From NCBI RefSeq assembly GCF_013391635.1, contig NZ_JACAWU010000002.1:248001-312000 (forward strand): a stretch of 64,000 nucleotides of DNA, given 5' to 3'. Positions 7,332 to 15,239 of this stretch are shown piece after piece. The stretch is from Natronomonas gomsonensis. GTDB taxonomy: Archaea > Halobacteriota > Halobacteria > Halobacteriales > Haloarculaceae. The notes beneath the pieces were generated by a model, which saw nothing but the letters and a program-made list of their open reading frames with translations, was not told the origin of the DNA and made no database searches. A program made the position numbers and the translations under genes. Each line of letters begins with the position of its first letter. Position 1 is the first letter of the stretch.

Positions 7332-8744
7332 ATGACGTACGACTGTTCGTTCCTCTCGGAACTTTCCCTGGAGGGGGCGGTGTCGTTCGAGGACTCGGCA
7401 CGGGAGAACCACGCCGCCGACTGGGTAGCACAGGAGGCCGGCCTCGGCGTCACCCCCGATGCCGTGGTCTGGCCCGAATCGACCGCCGACGTTTCGGCCG
7501 TCCTCGAGGCTGCTCACGAGCGAGAGGTGCCAGTGACGCCCTACGCGGCCGGCACGTCGCTGGAGGGCAACGCCGTCCCGCTGTTCAAAGGCATCAGCAT
7601 GGACATGACGAAGATGAACGACGTTCTCGACGTCCGCCCCGACGACTTCCAGATCGACGTGGAACCGGGCGTGATGGGCAACGTCGTCGACGAGACGGTC
7701 GCCGAACACGGCCTTTTCTTCCCGCCGATGCCCTCCTCGGCGAACCTCTCGACTATCGGCGGCATGATAATCAACGACGCCTCCGGCCAGAAGACCGTCA
7801 AGTACGGCGAAGTCGCCGACTGGGTACTGGAACTCGAAGTCGTCCTTGCGGACGGAACGGTCATCGAGACCGGCAGTAAGGCCGTCAAGACCTCCTCCGG
7901 ATACAACCTCAAGAACCTCATCATCGGCAGCGAGGGCACTCTCGGCGTCGTCACTCGCGCGACGCTGGAGTTGGAGGGCATCCCCGAGCAAATCAAGGGC
8001 GGCCGCGCGGTGTTCGAGGAGATGGACGACGCCGCCAAAGCCGTCTTCGACGCCGTCAGGTCGGGCGTCGACGTGGCGAAAATCGAACTCATCGACCCGC
8101 TTGCCGGCGAGATGGCCAACGCGTACTTCGACACCGGCCTCCCGGACGCGCCGATGATTTTCGTCGAGTTCCACGCCAACCACGGCATCGAGGAGGAAAT
8201 CGAGTTCTGTCGGGCCATCTTCGAGTCTCACGACGTCGAACGATTCGAGATGGCCGAAGAGGAACGGATGGACGAACTCTGGCGGGCCCGTGACGAACTC
8301 GCCTTCGCCGTCCAGCAGTACGACCCCGACCTCTCGCCGCGACACCCCGGCGACGTGACCGTCCCCATCAGCAAGTACCCCGACATCATCCGCTACGCGA
8401 AGGAACTCGGCGAGGAGTACGACATTCTTCTTCCCTGCTTCGGTCACGCCGGCGACGGCAACGTCCACTACGCGGCGCTCGTCGACCCCGATGACGAGGA
8501 GATGGTCGAAGACGCCGAGGCAATCTACGACGCCATCGTCGAGAAGGCCATCGAGTGGGGTGGCACCGCCACCGGCGAACACGGCATTGGCATGGGGAAA
8601 CGGAAGTTCCTCGAGTTAGAGCACGGTAAGGGGGGCGTCGAGGCGATGCGGGCAGTCAAACGCGCCCTCGACCCCAAAGACATCCTCAACCCCGGGAAGA
8701 TGTTCCCCGAAACCGAAGACGAGGGTGTCCGAGTGAACCTCTGA
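7332..8744 (+). CDS. FAD-binding oxidoreductase, D-lactate dehydrogenase/glycolate oxidase GlcD type
   Basis: This 470-residue FAD enzyme would oxidise a 2-hydroxy acid such as D-lactate or glycolate to the 2-oxo acid. The FAD_binding_4 (PCMH) domain occupies about 35-215, with PYAAGTSLEGN near 75, the FFPPMPSSANLSTIGGMI loop near 137 and GSEGTLGVV near 200. The C-terminal FAD-oxidase domain carries the metal/substrate motif PCFGHAGDGNVHY near 372 and GEHGIG near 420. It stands alone with a TATA-like TTTAAG about 28 nt upstream, so electron transfer partners are not adjacent. Lactate versus glycolate cannot be decided. Confidence 0.9.
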   Translation: MTYDCSFLSELSLEGAVSFEDSARENHAADWVAQEAGLGVTPDAVVWPESTADVSAVLEAAHEREVPVTPYAAGTSLEGNAVPLFKGISMDMTKMNDVLDVRPDDFQIDVEPGVMGNVVDETVAEHGLFFPPMPSSANLSTIGGMIINDASGQKTVKYGEVADWVLELEVVLADGTVIETGSKAVKTSSGYNLKNLIIGSEGTLGVVTRATLELEGIPEQIKGGRAVFEEMDDAAKAVFDAVRSGVDVAKIELIDPLAGEMANAYFDTGLPDAPMIFVEFHANHGIEEEIEFCRAIFESHDVERFEMAEEERMDELWRARDELAFAVQQYDPDLSPRHPGDVTVPISKYPDIIRYAKELGEEYDILLPCFGHAGDGNVHYAALVDPDDEEMVEDAEAIYDAIVEKAIEWGGTATGEHGIGMGKRKFLELEHGKGGVEAMRAVKRALDPKDILNPGKMFPETEDEGVRVNL

Positions 8745-8772
8745 ACGCTCCGAGAAACCGTTCAGTCCGACT

Positions 8773-9858
8773 TTACTGTCGACGCTGGAGATAGAGCGCA
8801 CTCGCCAGCAGCGACAGCAGCGCGGCCAGCGAGCCGAACCCGGTGCCGTCTCCCGCAGTCGGCGTCATGCCGGTGTTCGCGTTACCACCGCCGCCTCCGC
8901 CCCCGTTGGCGTCGGTTGCAGTGGATGCGGTCGTCTCCTCGGGCGGTTCGGTGGGTGTCGGCATGTCGTTCGCGTCGGTCGGTGGGGGCGTCTCCTCGGG
9001 CGGTTCGGTGGGCGTCGGCGTGTCGTCGGGTGCCGCCGTCGGCGTTGGCGTTGACTCTGTCGTTTCGGTGGGCTCGGGGGTCGGCGTCGGGTCGGTCCCC
9101 CCGCTTCCGGGCGCCGGGCCGAGTTGCTCTTCGGCCTCGGCGCGGCTGTCGCACTCACAGACGTAGAGGTAGTTCGACTTGGCGTTGATTCCGGCTTTGT
9201 TCGCGTCCTCGGAGGGCTCCGTCCCGCGGCCGTTGTCGGCGGCGGTGCCGTTGATGAACCCCTGTACCTGATACCAGCCGGGTTCGCTCGTCACGGTGAG
9301 ACAGGTGCCGTCCTGTGATCCGGCGCCCTGAGCGGCGACGATTTGGCTCCTAGGGGTCGCATAGGGTGGGTCACCAGCGAAGTCGCTCCAATCGTAGAAG
9401 TCGATGGTGATACCGTCGTCCCGGAAGTTCGTGTTCTTCTGTTTCTGGACGAGGTCCTCGTCGATTTGCGTCCCCGAGAGGTTGCTGCCGCGGTCGATGC
9501 CGAAGACGGCCGTGTTCGGGATGTCGCAGGCGGAGTAGTCTATCCAGTCGGCGTCGATAATGACGAAATCCATGTAGACGCCTTCCTCGTCGGTTTCCGC
9601 ACGGACCGCCTCCGCACCGGTCGCGAAGTACTCGATGCTGCCGTTCTCCTGGTTTTGGTCGCCGGGGTAGTGGTCGGTCGTGTACGGGAAGTTCACCGTG
9701 AAGTTCGCCTCCTCGGTGTAGTCGTCGGCCTCTGCCTTCGTGTGGCCGTCGGCGGCGACGGGCGTCGTGAGGGTGGCGAGGACGGCGACGCCCGCAATCC
9801 CCGCCGTCACCACCAAGAGTGCCCGTACCCCCGGACTGTCGTGTCGAGTGGCTGGCAT
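8773..9858 (-). CDS. Secreted protein with Thr/Pro stalk and PGF-CTERM-like anchor
   Basis: The protein is about 361 residues. A Sec signal peptide (hydrophobic stretch residues 13-32, AxA-type site PVAA near 35) is followed by a globular domain to about 235 with several Cys (CDIP, DGTC, CECD). A low-complexity Thr/Pro/Glu stalk follows, then a Gly run, and finally TGFGSLAALLSLLASALYLQRRQ split as TGFG, hydrophobic helix, RR. That tail is the archaeosortase-A/PGF-CTERM pattern with the PGF replaced by TGF. It should be exported and lipid-anchored on the S-layer. ATG at 9858 gives the signal peptide; upstream ATGs at 9936 and 9903 are disfavoured by the TATA box at 9911-9920. The ligand is unknown. 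Confidence 0.78.
   Translation of the reverse strand: MPATRHDSPGVRALLVVTAGIAGVAVLATLTTPVAADGHTKAEADDYTEEANFTVNFPYTTDHYPGDQNQENGSIEYFATGAEAVRAETDEEGVYMDFVIIDADWIDYSACDIPNTAVFGIDRGSNLSGTQIDEDLVQKQKNTNFRDDGITIDFYDWSDFAGDPPYATPRSQIVAAQGAGSQDGTCLTVTSEPGWYQVQGFINGTAADNGRGTEPSEDANKAGINAKSNYLYVCECDSRAEAEEQLGPAPGSGGTDPTPTPEPTETTESTPTPTAAPDDTPTPTEPPEETPPPTDANDMPTPTEPPEETTASTATDANGGGGGGGNANTGMTPTAGDGTGFGSLAALLSLLASALYLQRRQ
8933..9025 (-). repeat. In-frame direct repeat encoding the PTPTEPPEET stalk
   Basis: Two 36-nt copies (8933-8968 and 8990-9025) differ at two positions and are offset by 57 nt, exactly 19 codons. Unequal exchange between them could lengthen or shorten the stalk without breaking the reading frame. 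Confidence 0.75.
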
Positions 9859-9910
9859 GGCGTGACAATCCTCACAGACAATTACGACTACTGTGTGTCC
9901 CATACGAGGC

Positions 9911-9920
9911 GATTTATAAC
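9911..9920 (-). promoter_or_regulatory. TATA box of the CTERM-anchored surface protein
   Basis: On the minus strand GTTATAAATC is a near-ideal archaeal TATA box. It would start transcription near 9890, giving a leader of about 30 nt before the ATG at 9858. Confidence 0.65.
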
Positions 9921-10042
9921 CTCGCACGTGATTCACTCGAGGCGTTGTACGGCTGCGGACTCACAGGGCGAGTCACCTCTTGAATACCCTCCCATAGCAC
10001 GGTAAACCGCTTTGACGATGACACTACGACGGTGTGACAGCG

Positions 10043-11230
10043 ATGAGCGCACACCTAGACGACGAACACCAGCTGATTCGGAACTCCACGCGTGAGTTCC
10101 TCGAGGCCGAAATCGAACCGGACCTGCCGGAGGCCGACCGGAAGCCGATGACCAAGGACGAAGCCATCGAGTACCAGCAGATGCTGGGCGAACTCGGCAT
10201 CGGCCCCGGCGACACCGAAAGCGACGGCTTCGCCGACCCGATGACCTACACGGTCACTTCCGAGGAGATATCTCGGGTGTGGCCGTCGCTGAACGTCACG
10301 CTGAACATGTCGTTCCCGACGATTTTCGCACCCTATGCGGGCGAGGAGACGGCCGATGCCCTCGAAGACAAACTCGACGACGGGTCCTGTATCGGCTGTA
10401 TGGCGGTTACGGAACCCGACGGCGGCAGCGACACCGCAAACCCCGGAACGACCGCCGAGAAGGACGGCGACGAGTACGTCATCAACGGCGAGAAGACGTG
10501 GGTCTCGAACGCGCCCATCGCCGACATGGCCTTGGTCGTCGCACAGGACAAAGACGCCGGCCAGCGGGACTTCTTCATCGTCGATACGGTCACCAACGAC
10601 GTCGAGACGCGCGAACTCGACAAACTCGGCTGGAAGGGCTCTCCGACCGGCCAGATATTCTTCGACGACGTGGTCGTCCCCGAAGACAACAAACTGATGA
10701 ACGCCGTGATGAACATGCTCGCCTCCGGGGAATCGGACCTCGCGGAGAACGAGATGTTCCAGACCGGCGACCCGCTCAACGCCATGTTCGCCTACATGCG
10801 GACGGGGATGGCGGCGATGTCCGTCGGCATCATGCAGGCTGCCTACGAGGCGGCGCTGGATTACTCCAAAGAGCGGGAGGTCTTCGGCGGCCCCATCGCC
10901 GGCCACCAACTCGTCCAGGAGCACCTCTACAACATCCGAGCCGGCCTCGAAACCGGCCGACTGCTCACTTACGAGGCTGCCCGGAAGGTCGCCGAGGGCG
11001 ACCCCGAAGCCCGGATGTACTCCTCGCTGGCGAAGGGGTGGGTGTGTGAGCAATCCGTCGACGTAGCCGACGAGGCGCTGCAGGTCTACGGCGGCAACGG
11101 CCTCTCGAAGGACTATCCCCTCGAGCGATACTACCGCGACGCCCGCACGATGACCATCCCTGACGGAACGACCGACATCCAGCAGTTGGTCGTCGGCAAG
11201 GAGCTGACGGGCATCCGCGCCTACAAGTAA
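10043..11230 (+). CDS. Acyl-CoA dehydrogenase family protein
   Basis: This 395-residue FAD enzyme would introduce a 2,3 double bond into an acyl-CoA. It has the N-terminal helical domain and the FAD/acyl-binding strand (MAVTEPDGGSD near 118, GEKTWVSNAP near 145). The C-terminal domain carries the ALDYSKEREVFGGPI helix near 270 and the QVYGGNG motif near 345. The base position of the family, normally Glu in 'EGT', is Asp374 (IPDGTTDIQ). ATG at 10043 gives MSAHLDDEH; a GTG three codons upstream (10034) is the alternative. No CoA-ligase neighbour indicates the chain length. Confidence 0.88.
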   Translation: MSAHLDDEHQLIRNSTREFLEAEIEPDLPEADRKPMTKDEAIEYQQMLGELGIGPGDTESDGFADPMTYTVTSEEISRVWPSLNVTLNMSFPTIFAPYAGEETADALEDKLDDGSCIGCMAVTEPDGGSDTANPGTTAEKDGDEYVINGEKTWVSNAPIADMALVVAQDKDAGQRDFFIVDTVTNDVETRELDKLGWKGSPTGQIFFDDVVVPEDNKLMNAVMNMLASGESDLAENEMFQTGDPLNAMFAYMRTGMAAMSVGIMQAAYEAALDYSKEREVFGGPIAGHQLVQEHLYNIRAGLETGRLLTYEAARKVAEGDPEARMYSSLAKGWVCEQSVDVADEALQVYGGNGLSKDYPLERYYRDARTMTIPDGTTDIQQLVVGKELTGIRAYK

Positions 11231-11231
11231 C

Positions 11232-11250
11232 CGCCGAGCGGTTTTTTGCC
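11232..11250 (+). terminator. T-run terminator after the acyl-CoA dehydrogenase
   Basis: CCGCCGAGCGGTTTTTTGC follows the stop codon at once. A hexathymidine run after a GC-rich stretch is the usual archaeal intrinsic termination signal. Confidence 0.5.
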
Positions 11251-11271
11251 GTCCGGGTCCGAATCGGGGGT

Positions 11272-12030
11272 ATGAACGAGCGGGAACTCGAGTTCGCAGC
11301 AGCGGCGATTCGGGACGCCGACTCCGTCGCCGCGTTGACCGGCGCCGGCGTCTCGACGGCCTCCGGTATTCCCGACTTCCGCTCCGAGGACGGCCTCTGG
11401 TCGGAGTACGACCCCAACGACTTCCACGTCCGGCGGTTCCGTGCCGACCCCGAGGGGTTCTGGCGCGACCGCCTCACGCTCGCCGAGGACCTCTTCGGCG
11501 ACGCGGTCGACCCGAACCCGGCCCACGAGGCCCTCGCGGAGTTGGAGTCTGCGGGTCACCTCGACGGCCTCATCACGCAGAACGTCGATGGACTCCATCA
11601 GGACGCCGGCAGCGACGACCCCATCGAGATCCACGGCAACGGCCGGCGAGTCGTCTGTACCGGCTGTAAGCGACGCTTCGAGGCCGACCCCGTCTTCGAG
11701 CGAGTCCGGGACGGCGAGGCGCCGCCGACATGCGACGACTGCGAGGACCTGTTGAAGCCCGACGTGGTGCTGTTCGGCGAGCAACTCCCCGAGCACGCCC
11801 TGTTTCGCGCACAGTCGCTCACCGAGAGCGCCGACGCCTTCCTCGCGGTCGGGTCCTCACTTACGGTCGAACCCGCGGCGTCGCTCCCACGGGTGGCCGC
11901 TGAAAACGGCGCGACGCTCGTCATCGTCAATCTCGACCGCACGGAACTGTCCGGGCAGGCCGAATACGACTTCCGGACCGACGTGACCAAGGCCCTGCCG
12001 CGACTCGTCGAGGAAGTGCTCGCGGAGTGA
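11272..12030 (+). CDS. Sir2 family NAD-dependent protein deacylase
   Basis: The enzyme removes acyl groups from lysines while consuming NAD+. All core motifs of the 252-residue sirtuin are present: GAGVSTASGIPDFR at 24-37, TQNVDGLH at 102-109, and the catalytic His121 in IHGN. The zinc ribbon has Cys129, Cys132, Cys154 and Cys157 (CTGC, CDDC), followed by VVLFGE and VGSSL near 188. Residues 45-58 (YDPNDF) are in the region where SIRT5-type Tyr/Arg would be expected, but I cannot decide acyl preference. ATG at 11272 begins the usual short N-terminus. It stands between a terminator and a cupin gene. Confidence 0.93.
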   Translation: MNERELEFAAAAIRDADSVAALTGAGVSTASGIPDFRSEDGLWSEYDPNDFHVRRFRADPEGFWRDRLTLAEDLFGDAVDPNPAHEALAELESAGHLDGLITQNVDGLHQDAGSDDPIEIHGNGRRVVCTGCKRRFEADPVFERVRDGEAPPTCDDCEDLLKPDVVLFGEQLPEHALFRAQSLTESADAFLAVGSSLTVEPAASLPRVAAENGATLVIVNLDRTELSGQAEYDFRTDVTKALPRLVEEVLAE

Positions 12031-12078
12031 CACCGGCAGCGTACCTTTTTGGCCTCGGCCCACCAGCGGACAGTCGGT

Positions 12079-12480
12079 ATGGACTACAAGGTCGTTGACC
12101 TCGACGACGTACCGATAACCGACCTCTCGGAAATCGACGGGATTCCGCCGACGCTGGACATCAAGCCAATCGGCGACCAGCTCGGCCTCACCCAGATGCG
12201 AGCGACCGTCTGGTACTTCGAACCCGGCGAGGAGATTCAGTACCACGCCCACCGCGAACAGGAGGAGCTGTACTTCGTCATGGAGGGCGAGTTCTCGCTG
12301 AAACTCGGCAAATCCGGGGAGGAGGAGTACGTCGACGCCGGCCCGGGAACGTTCTGGGTCGCCGAGCCGAAAATCGGCCACGGTCACCGCTACGTCGGCG
12401 ATGACCAAGGTGTCGTCCTCTCCATCGGCGCCCCGCCCGTGGAGGACCCCGGACTCGACCCACACTCGCTGGACGAGTAA
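12079..12480 (+). CDS. Cupin domain protein
   Basis: The protein is a 133-residue single-domain cupin. The first metal motif is YHAHREQEELYFVMEGE near residue 56, with two His and one Glu, and a partial second motif GHGHRYVG occurs near 100. A single divalent metal is likely. Proteins of this size bind sugars or small acids, or act as isomerases or dioxygenases; no substrate can be named. ATG at 12079 is preferred to a GTG-like extension at 12049, as the upstream ten residues are unlike a cupin start. Confidence 0.8.
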   Translation: MDYKVVDLDDVPITDLSEIDGIPPTLDIKPIGDQLGLTQMRATVWYFEPGEEIQYHAHREQEELYFVMEGEFSLKLGKSGEEEYVDAGPGTFWVAEPKIGHGHRYVGDDQGVVLSIGAPPVEDPGLDPHSLDE

Positions 12481-12840
12481 TCAGTCGTCCGACGACGGCT
12501 CACCTCGGTTTCGGACCGCACCGAGTGCGCGATACGACCGGTGTTCGGCGAGGGCAGTCGCGAAAATGAGCGCGGCTATCGCGACCGCTCCGACTGACGC
12601 GGAATCACTGACGTCGACCACGTCGAGCGTCCGGTGAAACCAGAAAATGTCCGCCCACTGACTGCCGTGAAACGCCCACGCCACGGAGTGGGAATACACT
12701 TGTCCGATGTCGGGAATCATCCCCCATCCGCCGCCGACGAGAATCCACACCCGTGGATAGGTGACGTTCGGAACGACCAGCGTCACGAGGAGTGTCGTGA
12801 ACGTCGCACCGACGGCGAAGTGGGTAACCCCAAGCGACAC
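12481..12840 (-). CDS. Small membrane protein, metal-dependent hydrolase-like N-terminus
   Basis: The 119-residue protein has about three hydrophobic helices (residues 8-24, 30-45, 80-98). The N-terminal GVTHFAVGATF and the following PRVWILVGGGWGMIPDI recall the YdjM-type membrane metal hydrolases (GxxxH...PDxD), but the second Asp is missing and the protein is short. The start is GTG at 12840, two nucleotides after the stop of the upstream glutaredoxin-like gene, so the pair is translationally coupled. Function unknown. Confidence 0.65.
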   Translation of the reverse strand: MSLGVTHFAVGATFTTLLVTLVVPNVTYPRVWILVGGGWGMIPDIGQVYSHSVAWAFHGSQWADIFWFHRTLDVVDVSDSASVGAVAIAALIFATALAEHRSYRALGAVRNRGEPSSDD

Positions 12841-12842
12841 GC

Positions 12843-13118
12843 TCAGAACTCGGTGTCGACTTCCGCCGGCGACTCGGCGTCGCCGTAGGTCGTCTCGAGG
12901 AACTCGAAGATGCGCGCCGACTGGCTCATCGAGACGCCGTAGTCGTCGTCGACGATCACCGGCACCTGCCGTTGCCCCGTTATCGCCTTCACCTCGTCGC
13001 GTTTGGAGTGGGGCCCTTCGACCCAGACGCTGTCGAACGGTACGTCCAACTCCTCGAATTTGTCGACGACGAACTCACAGTACGGACAGCCCTCCAGTCG
13101 GTACAGCGTGATGGTCAT
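12843..13118 (-). CDS. Glutaredoxin-like / GST N-terminal domain protein
   Basis: This 91-residue thioredoxin-fold protein has the redox motif GCPYC at residues 10-14, followed by the cis-Pro loop RQVPVIVD near 50 and a final SMSQSARIFEFLE helix typical of a GST N-terminal domain. It probably reduces mixed disulfides with the haloarchaeal thiol gamma-glutamylcysteine (inference from lineage). ATG at 13118 is preferred to a GTG at 13124. It is the first gene of a two-gene unit with the small membrane protein downstream. Confidence 0.83.
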   Translation of the reverse strand: MTITLYRLEGCPYCEFVVDKFEELDVPFDSVWVEGPHSKRDEVKAITGQRQVPVIVDDDYGVSMSQSARIFEFLETTYGDAESPAEVDTEF

Positions 13119-13215
13119 ACACACACCTCGTCGCGGGAGGGCAAAAACCCGACGGCGACGCGCGTCGGCGGGACACTGGCGGCGTGTTTAAGGGTCCGGC
13201 GCCGGTTGACGTGGT

Positions 13216-13689
13216 ATGCCACCATCTGCCGGCGACGACGCCCCCGACTTCGAGGCACTGCTGTGTGACGGCGAGACGTTCCGTCCTCGAACACTCGACA
13301 AGGCACTCGATGACGACGGTGCCATCCTCATCTTCGACGGCTTCGTCTTCTCGGCCATCGCACAGAACTGGTGGCGTCGCTACGACGACGCCGACTGGGG
13401 CGAGTTTCCCGTTCCCGTCTACGGCGTCGTCCGCGACGGCCCCTACTCGATAAACGAGTTCCTCAGACAGCTCGACAGTCCGTTCTCCATCTTCTCGGAC
13501 CTCAACGGCGACGCCGCCGAAGCCTTCGACCTGCTCGTCGAACGGCAGGGGATGGCCGGGACGAAAACGCCACGCCGGGCCGTTTTCGTCATCGACGGCG
13601 ACGGGGAAGTGCAGTACGCCTGGGACACCGAAGAGTGGATTCACCCGGTTCCGCGAGAGGAGGTCGAAGAGGCCGTCGAGGAGTTGTAA
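13216..13689 (+). CDS. Redoxin-fold protein lacking the peroxidatic cysteine
   Basis: The 157-residue sequence has the AhpC/TSA shape: GDDAPDFEAL at 5-15, an ILIFDGFVFSAIAQNWWRR strand-helix where peroxiredoxins carry TxxC, FSIFSDLNGDAAEAF near 95, and TPRRAVFVIDGDGEVQY near 117. The TxxC Cys is absent, and the only Cys (residue 17) is in the N-terminal strand. It is therefore unlikely to be an ordinary peroxidase and may be a regulatory or chaperone-like relative. The last 15 codons and the following 3' sequence are duplicated 161 nt downstream. Confidence 0.78.
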   Translation: MPPSAGDDAPDFEALLCDGETFRPRTLDKALDDDGAILIFDGFVFSAIAQNWWRRYDDADWGEFPVPVYGVVRDGPYSINEFLRQLDSPFSIFSDLNGDAAEAFDLLVERQGMAGTKTPRRAVFVIDGDGEVQYAWDTEEWIHPVPREEVEEAVEEL

Positions 13690-13879
13690 CGCGAGCGAGG
13701 CCCTCGGGCCGAGCGAGCGCTATTTCATCGACGCTTTTCGAGGAGAGGTGTGCGAGCGGAGCGAGCCCACCCGACGAAGAAAAAGGTCGGAAGTAGTGGA
13801 TTCACCCGGTTTCGCGGGAGGAAGTCGAGGAGGCCGTCGGGGAGTTGTAACGCGAGCGAGGGCCTTCGGGCCGAGCGAG
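13634..13879 (+). repeat. Diverged direct duplication of the redoxin gene's 3' end
   Basis: Copy 1 is 13634-13717 and copy 2 is 13795-13879. Both run from the codons for WIHPV through the TAA stop and on into a GC-rich tail with the GGCCC/GGGCC inverted repeat. They differ by scattered transitions and one inserted G. Sequence between them (13718-13794) is unique. Confidence 0.85.
13797..13850 (+). pseudogene. Orphaned C-terminal fragment of the redoxin gene
   Basis: The 18 codons read WIHPVSREEVEEAVGEL and end in TAA, matching the last residues of the intact gene at 13216-13689 with two changes. No start codon or upstream domain is attached, so this is a remnant of a partial tandem duplication. 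Confidence 0.75.
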
Positions 13880-13890
13880 TGGCGATGGTA

Positions 13891-15114
13891 TCAGTTGACG
13901 CCCAACTCTTTGGCGATGGTGTTCAACTGAATCTCGTCTGTGCCCTCGACGATACGCAGGACGCGAGCGGTCTGGAGTTCGCTCATGAATGGGTTGTCCT
14001 CCGAGAGACCGTTGCCGCCGTGGACCTGCACCACGTCGTCGGCGATGTCGAACATGACGTTCGAGGCGAGGTACTTGACGATGGACGACTCCTGAATCGC
14101 CTGTTCGCCGTTGTCCATCAGCCACGCGAGTCGGAGCGCGGCGGCGTCGGCGGCGAAGGCGTCGGCCTTCCCGCGGGCGAGTTTGTGCGAGACGCCCTGG
14201 AACTTCCCGATTGGACGGCCGAAGGCCTCCCGTTCGTTGGCGTACTCGGTGCCCTTCTCGAGGAGGAACTCGGAGTGGCCCAGCGCCCGGCCGCCGATTT
14301 CGAGCCGGCCCAGCGAGAGGAACTCCATGGCGTCGTAGAAGGCGCCGTCCTCGGTGCCGAGGACGCGGTCTTCGGGGACGCGCGTGTCGTCGAAGGAGAG
14401 TTCAGCCTGCATGCCCGTCATGCCGACGGCGTTGTTCATCGACGTGACCTCGTACTCGTCGGCCTCGACGATGAAGCAGGTGATACCGCCGTAGCGGCCC
14501 ATCTCCTCGATTGGCGAGGTGCGGGCGAACACCTGCACGAAGTCGGCGTAGGGGGCGTTCGTAATCCACTGTTTGGAGCCGTTGATGACCCACTCGTCGC
14601 CGTCCTTCTCGGCGGTCGTCGACATGTTCGGCGAGTCGGAGCCGACGCCGGGTTCCGTCTGGGCGAAGGCAGTGGATTTCTCGCCGCGAACGCAGGGCAG
14701 GAGGTACTCATCGATTTGGTCGCCCTCCGCCTGTGCGAGCAGCGGTTTCGGTCCCTCGGGTCCGGCGAGGACGTACTCGGAGAGCCCCGGCCCCGTCGAG
14801 GCGACGTGTTTGATGGCGCGATACCACGTGACGTTGGAGACGCCCTCACCGCCCACGTCTTCGGGGAGGTTCATCGCGTAGAAGCCGGCGTCGGCGCTCT
14901 TCTTGCGGACCTCCTGTATCGCCTCCTGAACGTCGGGAACGAGACGGCCGTCGTCCTCGTGGCGCTTCCGCGGGTTCGACCACGTCTCGCCCAACTCGCT
15001 CTCGATGGGTTCGACCTCCTGTTCGATGAACTCCTCCAGACTGGAGAGGATGAGACTCGTCTCCTCGTCCGTCTCGAAACTGACGCCCGTCGGTTGGGCT
15101 TCCTGTGTTGCCAT
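13891..15114 (-). CDS. Acyl-CoA dehydrogenase family protein
   Basis: This is a 407-residue FAD acyl-CoA dehydrogenase with the canonical catalytic Glu390 in IVEGTDEIQ. Other landmarks are AFAQTEPGVGSDS near 145, GSKQWITNAPYAD near 175, the FAD-site helix NEREAFGRPIGKFQ near 290 and QVHGGNGLSEDNP near 360. ATG at 15114 was chosen; the longer frame to 15231 enters the divergent promoter. A TATA-like TTTAAA around 15168-15178 lies upstream. It is divergent from a family III CoA transferase, and the two may act on the same acyl group. Confidence 0.9.
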   Translation of the reverse strand: MATQEAQPTGVSFETDEETSLILSSLEEFIEQEVEPIESELGETWSNPRKRHEDDGRLVPDVQEAIQEVRKKSADAGFYAMNLPEDVGGEGVSNVTWYRAIKHVASTGPGLSEYVLAGPEGPKPLLAQAEGDQIDEYLLPCVRGEKSTAFAQTEPGVGSDSPNMSTTAEKDGDEWVINGSKQWITNAPYADFVQVFARTSPIEEMGRYGGITCFIVEADEYEVTSMNNAVGMTGMQAELSFDDTRVPEDRVLGTEDGAFYDAMEFLSLGRLEIGGRALGHSEFLLEKGTEYANEREAFGRPIGKFQGVSHKLARGKADAFAADAAALRLAWLMDNGEQAIQESSIVKYLASNVMFDIADDVVQVHGGNGLSEDNPFMSELQTARVLRIVEGTDEIQLNTIAKELGVN

Positions 15115-15239
15115 ACCACCACATACGACGGCCGCCTCTTGAACCCTGCGCGCCGTCTGGCAGGGGCATTTAAACAAACCACGCACGGACGGTTCCCGGC
15201 TGACGGCAGGCTTATGTGACGAGGCGCCCACCCAAATCC

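Noticed and set aside
13750..15219. 489-codon plus-strand frame across the acyl-CoA dehydrogenase
   Set aside because: It is the antisense of a dehydrogenase with the catalytic EGT motif. It has no recognisable protein pattern.
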